A stretch of 64,000 nt of DNA from Strongylocentrotus purpuratus (lineage: Eukaryota > Echinodermata > Echinoidea > Camarodonta > Strongylocentrotidae). This document shows, piece after piece, positions 28,777 through 42,139 of the stretch; position 1 is the stretch's first letter, and each line of letters begins with the position of its first letter. The notes beneath the pieces were generated by a model, which was not told the DNA's origin, ran no database searches, and saw only the letters and a list, made by a program, of their open reading frames with translations. The stretch lies in contig NW_022145609.1 in assembly GCF_000002235.5 (NCBI RefSeq), positions 24,478,408-24,542,407 of the forward strand. Reading direction: 5' to 3'. The position numbers were made by a program, and so were the translations under genes.

Positions 28777-31700
28777 ACACAGGAAGAATACAGAGATACA
28801 TGTAGTATAAAAAAGTATAAGGGTATGACAAAGAGTACTAATAAATGTATTAATTTTCATAAAAGCAACATTCGTGAAGAAAGCTCTGAAAGTAATGAGT
28901 TGTTTAAGAGGTTGGAAGAAACTCTTTAGATGCTCATTCATGTTAGATCCAATTTTTCACATGACACCACACTAACTGATTAAAAAATGGGGCTGTTTCT
29001 TGATTTTGTTTTCTTTACCAAAAACATACTTTATTCAACTTAATAATGCAAAAAGATACAGACATTCTAGTACTGAATATACAGTACAAATCAAAGGCAG
29101 TGACACAAGATATATGATTAAATAATCGTAAGTTTAAAATGATAAATAAATATATATTAAGAATGGTTTATATATACTCCCAAACATGTAACTTTACAAA
29201 CTATTTTGTTGTTAATTTATGCTCAGTCAACGTAAACTAAAATGCGATTCTTAATTCTATCTTCTTTCTTCATCCACCAACAATTTGTTGGTGTCATCCT
29301 ACTCCTGTACCTGTGAAATCTTTCCTTTAATTCCTAAATTCTTTAAACTATTTTCAACTATAATGCATGTATCTCTCTCAATGATTGAAAATACATGCAG
29401 GCCTTCATGTGATCGTATTTGCACAAAAACTGATGATTTTTTTCTAATTTGTTAGGATCATAAAAATCTGGAAAAATATAACACAGAGGAGACATTTTTT
29501 ATGAACCAATAATTTTGTTTAAAACAAATGCACACATCTACTAGCAACAATCAAATTCACTCGAAATATAAAGACATAAATGTTCAAAACATGTGGAGAT
29601 ACAATCATTGTTTTTCCATCAATTCTCCCATTATTTCAATTTTTCAACACTACATTATGACCCATGTATATTATTTTCAGAGACATTACATTTATTTTAA
29701 CAATGTAGCAATTATGAAAGAAAACTACTACTGTTGCCAATTTGAAGAACAATGTGTGATCAATTTAGTCTGAACAATAAATGCTGACCTGGCAGGGTTA
29801 AAGGGATCCGGTAACTTTCTCTCAAATTCTGAAACAAAATTCTGGATTTAGCTCATGATGCAATGAAAATTATAAACCTTTAGGTCAGTCAGGAACCCCA
29901 TGACTTTTACAAGCCGATCGCCTGTCTGATTATCAAGATATTTATGATTGGAATTACAAATTTTGAAAACCGTTTTCATGACACTACAGTCAATTGGGGG
30001 AAACGAGTATGGTAAAACCGGTCACTCAAAGAATTTTACTTTTTTGACGCACTTCTTGATCATTTTGAAGCGCAATTTTTTTAAGGCTTCAATATTACAC
30101 CATATCACAGACACTGATAACACATAGGGCCGTGTATCTCAGATGTAACATTGTTAAACGATCCCTTTAAGATGTATAGATGGGATCTATATTAGCACAT
30201 GCTTTATCAAGATATTCCTCATTACATATTTCAGTTCATATACTCTATACCTGCTATAGAAGCATGTCAGTTTTTTTTTTCTTCATATACAGCTACAATG
30301 TATTAACCATCATTTTGACTCAAATAAAAAAATACAAATACACTTTCTGATTGAAAGACGAATATGTTAATTTTTGTTGTAATGGTAGCAGCTGCAATGT
30401 CAATGATGATGTCTACACTTTGCTACCTTCAAAGTCGAATCTGTGGTGTGTTTTTTTAATATACATGGTACCAGTTACAAAGTAAAATAGTTTTGATTCC
30501 CATGTAAAATACAAGTACAATTTCTGATTAATAGATTTGTTTTTGTTTTTAAAGTTTAATAGCAGCTGCAATGTCATGTTGATGATGTATGCAATCTCTC
30601 ATTAAAGCTAGGTGATCTCGCATACTTTGGAATCTTTCTTTCTGTGTGAACATACAGGGACATTACAGGGAGCAAAAAAACATGAACAAAAACACAAATT
30701 ACACTCATGATACTTTGTGTCTGTTGTATATTTGTTTTTATATTCTAAAAGCACAGCACACCCAAAAAGATTATCCCATTTCAGACAACTCTTTGGAATG
30801 AAATGACAAGCAAAATGTCTGCTTTGAGAAAAAGGACTTTGCCTGGTCAAATAACAACCATGTTTTACATTTTACATAGGATTTACATGTACAGTCAAAC
30901 CTGTCTTAGCAGCCACCTGTCTATAAATGCCACCTGTACATAGTGGCCATGCATTTTGTCTCTCTCTAGTGAGAAATAAGTTTGTAGAACCTGTCTAGAA
31001 AGACCACCTGTCTACAATGGCTACTTTTTCTGTTTTCCTTGGGTGGCTTTTATAGACAGGTGGTCCCATCAAGAAAAAAAACCTAGTCTCTCAGAGATTT
31101 TCAAGATATTTCAATTATGTATTTTCTGATGTTCATTTTTTTTCCCCCTGAACTTTTGAATGAAGATTTAAACCATGGGTTAAATTTAAACCTCCTTTGT
31201 GAATTCAGGCCATGGTCTTTCCATTCAGTTGGTTGCTAAAACAGTTTTCATTAGACTTGTAATGTAATGCCAGCCTGTGAATATTAGTTCCTGGATCGGT
31301 TTAAAGGAAGAGATTAAAATAGAAATAAATTTTTAAAAAGCTTACCTTTGTACGCTTCCAGACGACCTGCCACCACCTGAAGATGATTTTGATGGAGATT
31401 GCTTCTGCTTGTACATGAAACAACAAACAAAAATGATGGAAATTAATTGTCAACGTTTTAAAAGAAATTGCAATAGGAATTCATATTGAATTTCTGAAAT
31501 GTTATTTCTCTCTGATTGAGGTCCTGAAAGATAATATGAAAAGTAATATAATGATTATAATACTAACTTAAAGCCTACCTGCACTAGTTTGGCCAGGAGG
31601 GATTAGACCTCCCTGCAAAGTCACCGACAGGTGGTTATCTCATCAAATCAGCTCTCAATTAACATAAGAAAAAAGGGACCATGGGGGAGTCGGGACCAAG

Positions 31701-34185
31701 GGTTACGGCATTGTTCGCTATATAGAGGGCGCAAGTAGCTACAAGTAGTGCAGACAGGCTTTAAATCCAAAAATAAAAACCGATAATGAAATTTACCTGA
31801 GAAGCTGCAGCTGGAGGGCTTGATATCTGGGTGTGAGACACAAAACAAAATCATAAGTAACTACTTATACTACGTGTAAAACTGTATGTATACCGAATCT
31901 CAATCGAACCCTAAAAATGACCAATCAGTGCCAAGTTTGACAAAAGCAATGAAAAGCTATCTTGATAAAATCAACATTTTTAATGACTATTTTGGTCATT
32001 AGCCAAAGAATAGTAAACAAATAATACACATCAGTGAGGGCTTTCGTAAGAATTACCCACACAAGGTACCTTTGGAAGAGTCTAACACGCCCGAGGCAAT
32101 AGCCAAGGGTGTTTTGACTGTTTTGAAGGTACCAAGTGTGGGTAATTTTAATAATGCCTGAACAAAATGATGTGTATGATTTGTTTAATAAGATGATGTT
32201 TTATTTGTTTTATGACATAATTTTACTGAACCGGAAATTAGTAAAATTACGTGTTAGGCAGAATAAATGACAGGTCACGTGTACGCTCTGAACCAGTTGT
32301 TTGATTAGGATCCGCTTCACCATCTTATAATACCTTTAAATAGTAGCTTACAAAACTAAATATAACCTGACGCAACAGCATCTTTGTCACATACCTTTGT
32401 TTTCTTATGAACGCTGTCGATGATAAGCCATTTCTCCTTCACAAAGTCTTCCTTCAACCCTGACAGGGGGTGGTGAAGGCGAACTTTGACCTCAATCTTT
32501 CCTCCGATCTCTCTCCTTCCATCCATCAGCTTGCATTTTGAAGAGAGAGAAAAAATGTAACTTTAGATGAAGCCATGAAAGATTCCTCGTGCAATATATC
32601 TTGCTGTGTTTTCCACAGTTATTCATGTAAATGACAAGAGTACCGGTATAGATAAGGATGCTGTCCTTTTCTTTGAATCATGAACATTTTAAGATCATTC
32701 AAAGCTGTTTTCAGCAACCACCACTACTACCACCAGCATCACCACCACAACCATTGAATACAGTACTACTACTACTAGTACTACGACCTACTCCTGCTAC
32801 TGCTACTACTGGTACTTCTGCTACTTTTGATACTGCAACTACCTACTACTAATACTGCTTCTGGTACTGCTCTTACTACTTCTAACACGACTGCCACAAC
32901 CGCCCCATCCATTACCACCACCGTCAGTCCATACCTGCCAGCATTTGAAAATAAGAAATCTGTACCTTAACCCGATCGCACGGCCTTACCATGGCCATGT
33001 ATGCAAAGGCAGTGTTACTGGCAATACGTGGTAAATTTGTACAAAAAAGCTAATACAAATTCGTTGCTCGATCGTGCAGCCATTCAACGCACGCAATACG
33101 CAAACTCTCAAATCGCGGCACAAGGTAAAACAAGCCAAATTCTGCTTTTGCATTCTTTTGTGAAAAAAATAGGAAACAGGAACAGTTGGCTGGTATGCAT
33201 CATCACAAGCACCACCACCAATATTTAATATCATTACTAATACCAATACCACCATCACCACCACCACCACCACCACCACTACCACTTTCTGTTCTATTAC
33301 AACATCACTATTACTATTATACCAATACATGTACTACGTCTACTACTATCCACGCATTCAATGTCCTTGTGATCATTTCCAAACTCGGTATACTTACCGG
33401 TACTGATTCGTGCAGTTCACATTTGTTCTCTAGTTCGGCAAGTTTGAGGCTGGCTGTTCCTAACGTCTTGTGTCCTCGTAATAAGCCTCTGAATGAATGA
33501 AAGAACAAAAGAACATATCAAAGGGTCATTAATGATCAATGGATGAGCGAAATTGCCTTAAAATACCTTTCAAAGTGCTAAAATGTGGAATATTGATAAA
33601 TTACCCGAGAGTTTGTGGGTTCAAATCTCATCTTTAGTGATGGCTGAGTTGAAAGACGTTCAGCTCCCTCTTTCTCTCTCTCTCTCTCTCTATCAAGCAA
33701 ACAAAGTACATATGAAATACTAAATACTAAATTATCTTCTCTCTAGTCTGCCACCGCTATCTCTCTCTCTCTTTCTTTCTCTCTCTCTCTCTCTCTCTCT
33801 CCCTCTCTCTGCCTCTCTCTGCCTCTCTCTCTCTCTCTCTCTCACACACATTACACTGTCATTATCTAGAGCAGTCAAATAAAGATACTAACTTGCTGTA
33901 GATGATTTCAAGTTTGATTGCCTTCCTTTTGATGGCCGAGTTGAAAGTCCTGGAGCTGCGGTTGATCTCCACGGTGTAGCTCAAGTTGTACTGGGGATTA
34001 TCGGCTCCTTTCGCCCATCCTGTCTTATGGGTCGGGGGCTCGTCCTGGGCGGATTGACAAAATTAAGAAATAAAAGCTATCAGGATAAATGCAAGGTTGG
34101 AAAAAAACATTGTGACACCGTAGAGGTGTCGTAGTCGAGCAGTTTAACCCTTACTGTACTGGGCTATTTCGAGCACTCTCTGACT

Positions 34186-34259
<74 letters not shown>

Positions 34260-36264
34260 TGGGAGGCCCCTCTATGATCTCGGCCGTCGAATGTCCGATG
34301 AACGCGAAAATTTGCATGTTTGTAGATATTTACGTAAGGAACAAGATGGTATAATTAGTTTTTTCCTAATATGCAAATTTTTGTCGTTAAAGCCTAATTA
34401 ATTATGCAAAATGCTAATTTTATGCATTTTACAGAAAACTCTACATATTTGTCCGTAGACTTGTGAAGAATCTTGAAAATGTATTGAATAAATGTTTCCT
34501 TCATCTCAAATTCATGAGGTTTCATTATTTCTATGATATTTGAAAATGCATAGGTTAATTTGCATAAATTATGAATACGCAAATTACGCATTCATGAATA
34601 TCTAATCTAGAAATATACAGGGAACTAGAATCATTACAAAAATTGTCAGACTCCACTTTTGTAACGTTGAAACTTCTTTTCTAACACAAAATAGTTATTT
34701 GATGTAATTAATAATGATAATTTATGCAAATTTAATGCGATTTTCAACTATTTATTTTCTTATGTATTTCATTGTTTTTTATTTCTTATTATATCTATTG
34801 TTTTATTTTTAATGTATTCTTTTGTTCTGAAATACATCAAGTTACTTTGAGAAACATATAAAAGCAATTTGATATCAATTCATATCTTCACATTTCTGCT
34901 TGTACATGAATATATGCAATTATAGCACTTTTTTTATGACATGCGCATACTAATTATTATGTAACACCTTACAGGTATATCCGATTTTGACGAAAATGGT
35001 ATCAAAATGGTATCAAAAAGACTTGAGGGAAAAAAGTCATGAAACGACAATTCGAAATTCCGAGCGGTTGCGGCGCGATCTCTGAAAATGTCGAGGGGGG
35101 GGCCTCCCAGGCCACCCCCCCCCCCCCCCCCCCCCAGTACAGTAAGGGTTAAAGAGAAGGTTGTGTTCTGGGGAGAGGTGACAAATGATTTGTTAGGGTT
35201 ATCAATGTTATTATGCAAGTGTGGAAGAACATCAGATTAAACAAATTCCCAGAAAAGCATGGCTCTTCAGATGCCTTAATATTCTAAATATGGCATGTTA
35301 CATCATCAAAATCGGGACAGATTTTGTATGCCACATGTTCGTGTAGTCCCATATATATCTTTCTGTGTACAGTGCTTGTAACTCTACCAAGACTGGGCCA
35401 AATTTATTATCATTTTTATGATTCCAGAACCTTGCAGTACACACCAATACTTATATGCTAGATGATCAACCTTTTCTGATCGATTCCACAATGTTTCTTT
35501 CACAATGCAATCGCATGGCCAGAACTGAACTTTCTCTTTAAAAAACTTGACTAGAGATGCATGTATGAGCCCCAGTTAAGCACTAATGTACATTTGCCAC
35601 TGTCCACTAAAGTGTTACATGGGTACCGTTTGGAATGTATTCCTTGAATGCTGTGAGCAACGAAAAGCAGTTGCCTAGCCAGAGCCGGAGTAATATTGGA
35701 GCACCTTTGAGCACCTTCCATGAGAATATGATTGCTTTGGAAGCATCAACTTTATAATTATTTTGGGTGTGGTGGGGTATATTTTTTTAAGTTAAAAACA
35801 CTTGAAAAATGTTTTTATTTGAATCTGCATTTTCTTTACATCATCACTCAAGACTATCTGTGCATTGGTACACAAAGTAATGTAAAGCAAGCACACCTGA
35901 CTTGCATAATGCACTAAGAGACTTTGGTGGAAAACGCTTTATAAGCACCGTTTGATTATTATTATTATTATTATTATTATGATAACTTACCGATGGATAA
36001 GGAAATTCTGCTTTTATATAGGTGTCTATGTCCTTTGAATCTTTTTCTAAAAATGAAATGACAAAAATAGAATCAGAATCATAATAACTTGGAATTTCCT
36101 GTGTTTCATTAAAGTATACATGTAGAAGATTGACACAGTTTCAAACATGTAGCTCATCTTTATAGGAGAACCCAATGGCGCAATAATCTGCATCTGTGAC
36201 AAATGAAATTTTTCTACTTCTCTATTCCTTGCTTTTAAACTGTCTTCATTTATCCCCCTCCCCA

Positions 36265-36295
<31 letters not shown>

Positions 36296-39200
36296 CCCCC
36301 CCCCCCTTCCCCTCTTTCTCTCTCTTCCTCACCCCCCCCCCCCCCCCTTCTCTCTCTGGCTGAACTTATTTGTAATCAAGTTGATCTCAAAAGTTTTAGA
36401 TGGTATGGGGCATAGAGTAATGACAATCTATGAATGGCATTATTGTTTAGAAGCATGATTAAATATCAATTATATGTGACCCGGCACCACAAAACCACCA
36501 AAATGTCGCAAAAAATTATTTTCCTGATTTCATCTGATTATGAAAGAAGAAGTTCTCCTCATTAAAATGGTATATTACTTGTCCAAATTGAAGCTTCCTA
36601 ACCCTTTCAATTTAGTGAATGAAAAGAGCTGGTGAGGGAGGTTACTGGTATTAAATTGTGAGAAAGAGAGCTTTAAAGTTTGGGGCTATTCAAGCATGCG
36701 GAGCAAGCAAACCACAGGGAAATCAATAGAAGGGTGAATCAAAAGGCCATAGCAACCACTATGAAGAGATTTTCAGATTAGGCTGAAAGTTGGCCTGATG
36801 GTCAAACATAGTCTGTTCATTATGTTTCTGAGGTTTCAATGTGTGGACTTAAGTCTTTCAAAAGTTATTATGTTGTAAATGTATAGAGTTGTAATTGGAC
36901 AGATTAAGTGAACTGCAACATAGTGCCGAGACACCTGCACTAGACAATGCCTATTCATGGTGGACCCGGAGTCTTTTTGTTCCCCCTTACATAACACTGC
37001 TTGTCACCTATCTTGTTTTGTATACATCTGGGCAATTATTTGTAACCACATTATCAGGAATTCTCTCGTCGCTGTCTTGCCCGAAGTGTTCAGTAAGCAA
37101 AGCTGTAAGGTTGGCCTGATCCCCCGCAGCTAGCCCCCGCATCATCGCTTCGTTGACCGCCCGAGCTACCCGGGCATCTGCGTTGGTGCACCCCGGTACC
37201 ATCCCACGGCTCTGCTCACGTACAAAACCTGGCATTGTAACGACGTTGTAGACTTTTTCGCAACTTGTCACTCTCAAATGTATAAAAATTTTATACATTT
37301 GAGATTATATGATTATATTTAATATAATAATGTTCTTACTCTTGATCAACAAATTCTGGATATGTGATGTACAATCAAGCTACTCGAAGTCGTTAACGGA
37401 GAATATAAGACGAACGCAAATCTGGAACTCGGATGTGAAAGCGGATACAAACAAAATGGCGCGCCGCACTGATTGCTATAACGGACCAATCACAGCCCGC
37501 GTAGCACGACCCGTTAGCAACGACCGACCATTTCCGGACTACCATAATTTCGCTCGGGAAAAGTGATCAAATTTTGGAAGAGACCGAAGGCTGTGCGAAA
37601 AAAACTGGTCTAGAAAAACCGTTTAAAACACATCTTCTACTATGTTTTAGACTTCCAAATTTTGATACTAGGTACAGAAAAGACCACTCTTTCAGAAAAT
37701 GCAAAAAAACAAAAATCTATTTTTTTCACCTAAATTGACATTTTAGCTGATTACGGAGAATCGCTGGTTGCGACTTTTTGTTGGTTTTGTGGTGCCGGGT
37801 CACATATGTAACAGGGAAGAAGACATGCAGGTTTTGTGGGGCGTTTAACAAAACTTGTCATCAGTGACAAATGACAGTTTTTGGCATAAGATGAAATCCT
37901 TGCTTTTGATTGGTTATCAGCAGAATTGTCACTGATTTTTGTCATTTGTCATTAAAAAAAGCCTTTGTAAAACGCCCCCGGATTATTTAGTTCCCCGTTT
38001 CCAAATCCAGGCAGTTAAAGCTGGTGTATTGCCGTTTAGTCTACAACCAGTTCGTCTACTACCCATTTGGTCTATTCCCATATGGTCTATACCCGGCCCG
38101 TCTACTATCCACATGGTCTTATAACCATTTGGTCTAATGACCATGTAGGCTAATAGTCATTTGGTCTAATCTCCAATAAGTCTACTACCAATTTGGTCTA
38201 TCGCTCATTTGGTCTAATTTCAAGTCAATCTAATTCCTAGTTTGTCTAATACCAACACATCTGGAGCATTTTTTTTTCTCTTACCATTGGGACAGTGCAG
38301 CTGCAATCCCTGCACAATGGTTATCTCAGCCTCATTCTCTTTGACATCTGGACAAAGTCTGTTTGACAGAAAATAACAACAAGAATAATAAATTGATAGG
38401 TAAGAAATGATACTCTTAAGTGCTGTAAAGACACAACGTTGCGATTGTGTGTATCCTGCGCAGTACTTTTCATTGAAATCTGTATTACAAGAACCATAGT
38501 TTAAAGACCACCTGGAAATAGAGACCATTTTTCTAACCTCACTTGAACCACATCATGTACTATTTTACAGTATCATAATAATGTATTAAGCTTAATTGAC
38601 AAAGACAAGGGCCTGTCCTATAAAGAGTTGCGATTGATCCAAATCAAATGCAAGTCCTCAATCAATGGCAAGTTTGCAGTCTCCTAATGTATCTCTTATG
38701 TACATACTACTATTGGGTCGAGCGACTCGCACTGAATTGACAAGCTTTTTCCATTCAGTTCTACTCTCCATGATCTTTGGGAGTTCCTGCCTTGGCAGAC
38801 AGGTGTCTTTTCTACCTGGACATTGCTGGGCGACCTCTGGTGCGTTTGCCCCTTGGAGGCTCCCAGAAGAGCATTTGTGAAATGATTTCATTCTTGCTCC
38901 TCCAGCAATGACCAGTGAAATACCTGTGATTAATATCAATTGTTTATAGCACAGGGTCTAGACCATACAAAAACATTGATTACATGAATAAATAAATAAT
39001 CAAATAATGCTATTACGTATATAAATCATTAAATATTCTCTAGACTGACCTGACAGAGGGCAGTGTTCTCTGCTCATAATGGTGCCTGGGTAAGGCTTCC
39101 CCTCTCGACTGCTTGGAGATCAACAAGTCGAGATCCTGTTGACAAGAGTCCTGAAATTCTTGAAACCTGTCCACAACAAAGCAAAATAGTCTTGATATTA

Positions 39201-42107
39201 AAGATACTATGTCCCTTTTGAAGCCAACATCAAATTCTGTAGAACTTTGCAGGAATTATGAATATGTCATGTATGTCCCATTTGTGAAATTTAAACATTA
39301 GCAGTGTCCTAGTATTCAAATTATGCAAGGAAACCCGTTTACTTGCTAGACTTCATTGTCAGACACTATTGAGTGACTGAATGACATCTTTTTTCATTTG
39401 GTAATAACATAGGTACAAAGGACATTAGTGCTGTGTCATATCAAATGCGTGACCCTTGAACTTTAACACCAGTGACATGTACATGTATAAACCTAAATTG
39501 CTTTTTTCAAGTTTTTACTTGCTCTCATCAAAATATGATGTTTCATAAAACTTGTTATCAATAACAAATGCTAAATTTTCAGAACAAATTTGCTCTCAGC
39601 CAATCAAATGCCACGATTTCAGTAGCTTGTAACAGTTATTGTACCTTGTTCTTGATAACAAGTTTTGTGAAACAGGGCCCCGAACAGTAAAACCACACAT
39701 CACTTACCTCTTTTCTGATTTGATGTTGCCCAGTTTTCCATACACCTTGGCATTCCCTTCACATACCTGTGAACGAGAAAATATAATTAATTAATTTCAA
39801 ATGCATGCTACGGACACTGTACATGTATGTACAGTCAGATCTGATTTAGTGACCACCTGTATAGAAAGACCACACTTTTTGTTTCCCTTGAAAATGGTTT
39901 CTCATTGCAAACTGTAATCAATAAAGGACCTGCACATAAAGACCACCTGCCGGTAAAGACCACTTTTCATGTTTCCCTTCCCTGCTCCTTGCTTCTGCAA
40001 TTGCGTTTATGTATCCCTCTCTTTTCTCCCTCTCTCTCTCTCTTTCTCTCTCTCTCTCTTTATCTCTCTAATTCCCTCTCTCTCTCTTGCCCTCTCTAAA
40101 TAGCTTTGAGCTTTCAATCTCACCTTTTACCAAGGATATGTAAAGTTTAACCTAGCTTTCTCTTTCTCTATCTTTATGTTATTCTCTCTCATACATTCTC
40201 ATTCTCCCTCCCTCTCTCCTTACCTTTCCTTTCTTCAATTCCCCTTTCCCCTTCTCTTTCTCTCACCATCCCTCTCTCCCCAAATTCAACACCAATCATC
40301 ACAGCACTAAAATCTGAAGAATGCATTAATTCTCACCTCTTAAACTAACTCTAAAGCCATTTTCCTTTCCCCTTCTCTTTCTCTCTCCTCAAATTCAATA
40401 ATTATCATCACTTCACTAAAAACTAAAGAATGCATTCATCTCAACTCTTAAAGAAATCGCTCACAAACCTCAATTTGTTTTTGCAGGGTGGCAATCAACC
40501 TTGCGTACACTTCCTGAGCGTTGCCATCGGCAACCGTCTCAAAGCCTCCTTCCGGCTCCGGTGATGTCGGAGGGGAGACGGCTTCGGGCTCCTTTTGAGG
40601 AACCTTAGGTATCTATCGAAAATACATAAGATAACATGAGACAGACTTACAAAAACAACAAATTTGAAGTTTAAGAAGTCTAAATAAAGAGGGGGTGGGG
40701 GTACCATAATGGCTCCAAAAAGATCCTTTTGAGGAACCTTAGGTATCTATTGGAAATACATGATAAGATAACCTGACAGACTTACAACAACAACAGCAAC
40801 AAATTTGAATTTTTAAAAGTCTAAATAAAGAGGGGGTGGGAGTACCAAGATGGCTCCCAAAAGATCTCAGAGCAGATTGCCTGGTTATTGATGAATGACT
40901 CTAGACCTACTTCAGAAAGGGATCGTGTAAAAACATAACAACAATAATTACAATTAAATGTATGACGTGTAACAAATACATTTCTGTAGAGAAAATAGAA
41001 ATTCATGATATATTTATCGAAGAACAGAGAAACTCTCCACCCAGGTGTAAATGGGTACCTGTCATTCACTGGGGTAATAATACTTACAGGGGCCTCAGGA
41101 AGAACAGCATTGAAGCTGATGAGGCTACCCTGGGTATACAAAATTATTGTTATTATTAATCTACATTTGCCACTCTCTACCCAGGGGGGGGGGTGTTTCA
41201 CAAAGATCCTAAGTTGAACTTATCTCTAAGTTGGACTTAAAAAATATGGAAAGCCATTAGCATCTTTGAAAATATTTTGTAAAAGTTATTTTGAAAGGCA
41301 TTCATTGTTTATTGAAATCATTCATATTTTCTATCATCAAGGAGATTTCATGTTCTGGATGTGGAATTAATAAAAAGTCTAAAATACTTGAATTTCTGCT
41401 GTTGAATATATTTCATTTAAAGACTCTGATGGCTGTCCATAATTTTTAAGTCCAACTTAGAGTTAAGTTCTACTTAGGATCTTTGTGAAACACCCCCCAG
41501 GTGTTAAATGGATACCGGTAGGAAGGAATTCCTTGAACGCTGTGAGCGCCAAAATCGGCAGCCTAGCAGAGCCGGGTAATATTCGGAGCTCCTTGAGCAC
41601 CTTGCTCGGTGGATATGTGCGCTATATAAATATCCTTTATTATTATTATTATAAGAACAGAGGTTATGGGTGAGATCCTCTAAAGTTACGACAAGGAGTT
41701 GCAAATTTGTGTATGATCTATTTATACAACTTTGAAATTTCATAATTCTCTTGAATTTTTGATTGAGGGAAGACTTGTTCACTTACTGAGTCGAGATTGA
41801 CAGGCAGGCCTCCTTCAGCAGCACTTAACATGTGCTCGATTTCCTGATGAAAAAATTACAAAAATAATCATTTCGTGTGTAGAAGGGTGGTGCATTTGAT
41901 GGATATAATTGAGGCAAAATTGATGATGATGATGATGATGATGATGAAAGGGATAAAAAACATACATGTCAAATGAGATTTGGATTGGTAAGGGGGACAA
42001 TAATGATGATGATGATGATGATGATAATGATGATGATGATGATGATGATGATGAAATTGATAAATAAACATACATGTCAAATGGAATTTGGATTGGTAAG
42101 GGGGACA

Positions 42108-42139
<32 letters not shown>

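Larger units (their letters stand above)
36476..37803. mobile_element. TIR element carrying an ORF and a CpG-rich block
   Basis: Ends 'gtgacccggcaccacaaaac' and its inverted copy at 37,784-37,803, continuing for about 37 bp with three mismatches. Both sides are flanked by ATAT. The interior (1.3 kb) is unusual: a GC-richer ORF at 37,008-37,235, a 31-bp palindrome at 37,273-37,303 and a CpG-rich stretch at ~37,430-37,560. It lies between CC2D1 exons 16 and 17. No transposase is recognised. Confidence 0.8.

Noticed and set aside
28424..28941. ORFs of 77-128 codons on both strands
   Set aside because: They derive from the foldback MITE and the (GA)n tract.
34934..35218. Gly-run ORF
   Set aside because: It crosses the C run and right end of the piggyBac-like MITE.
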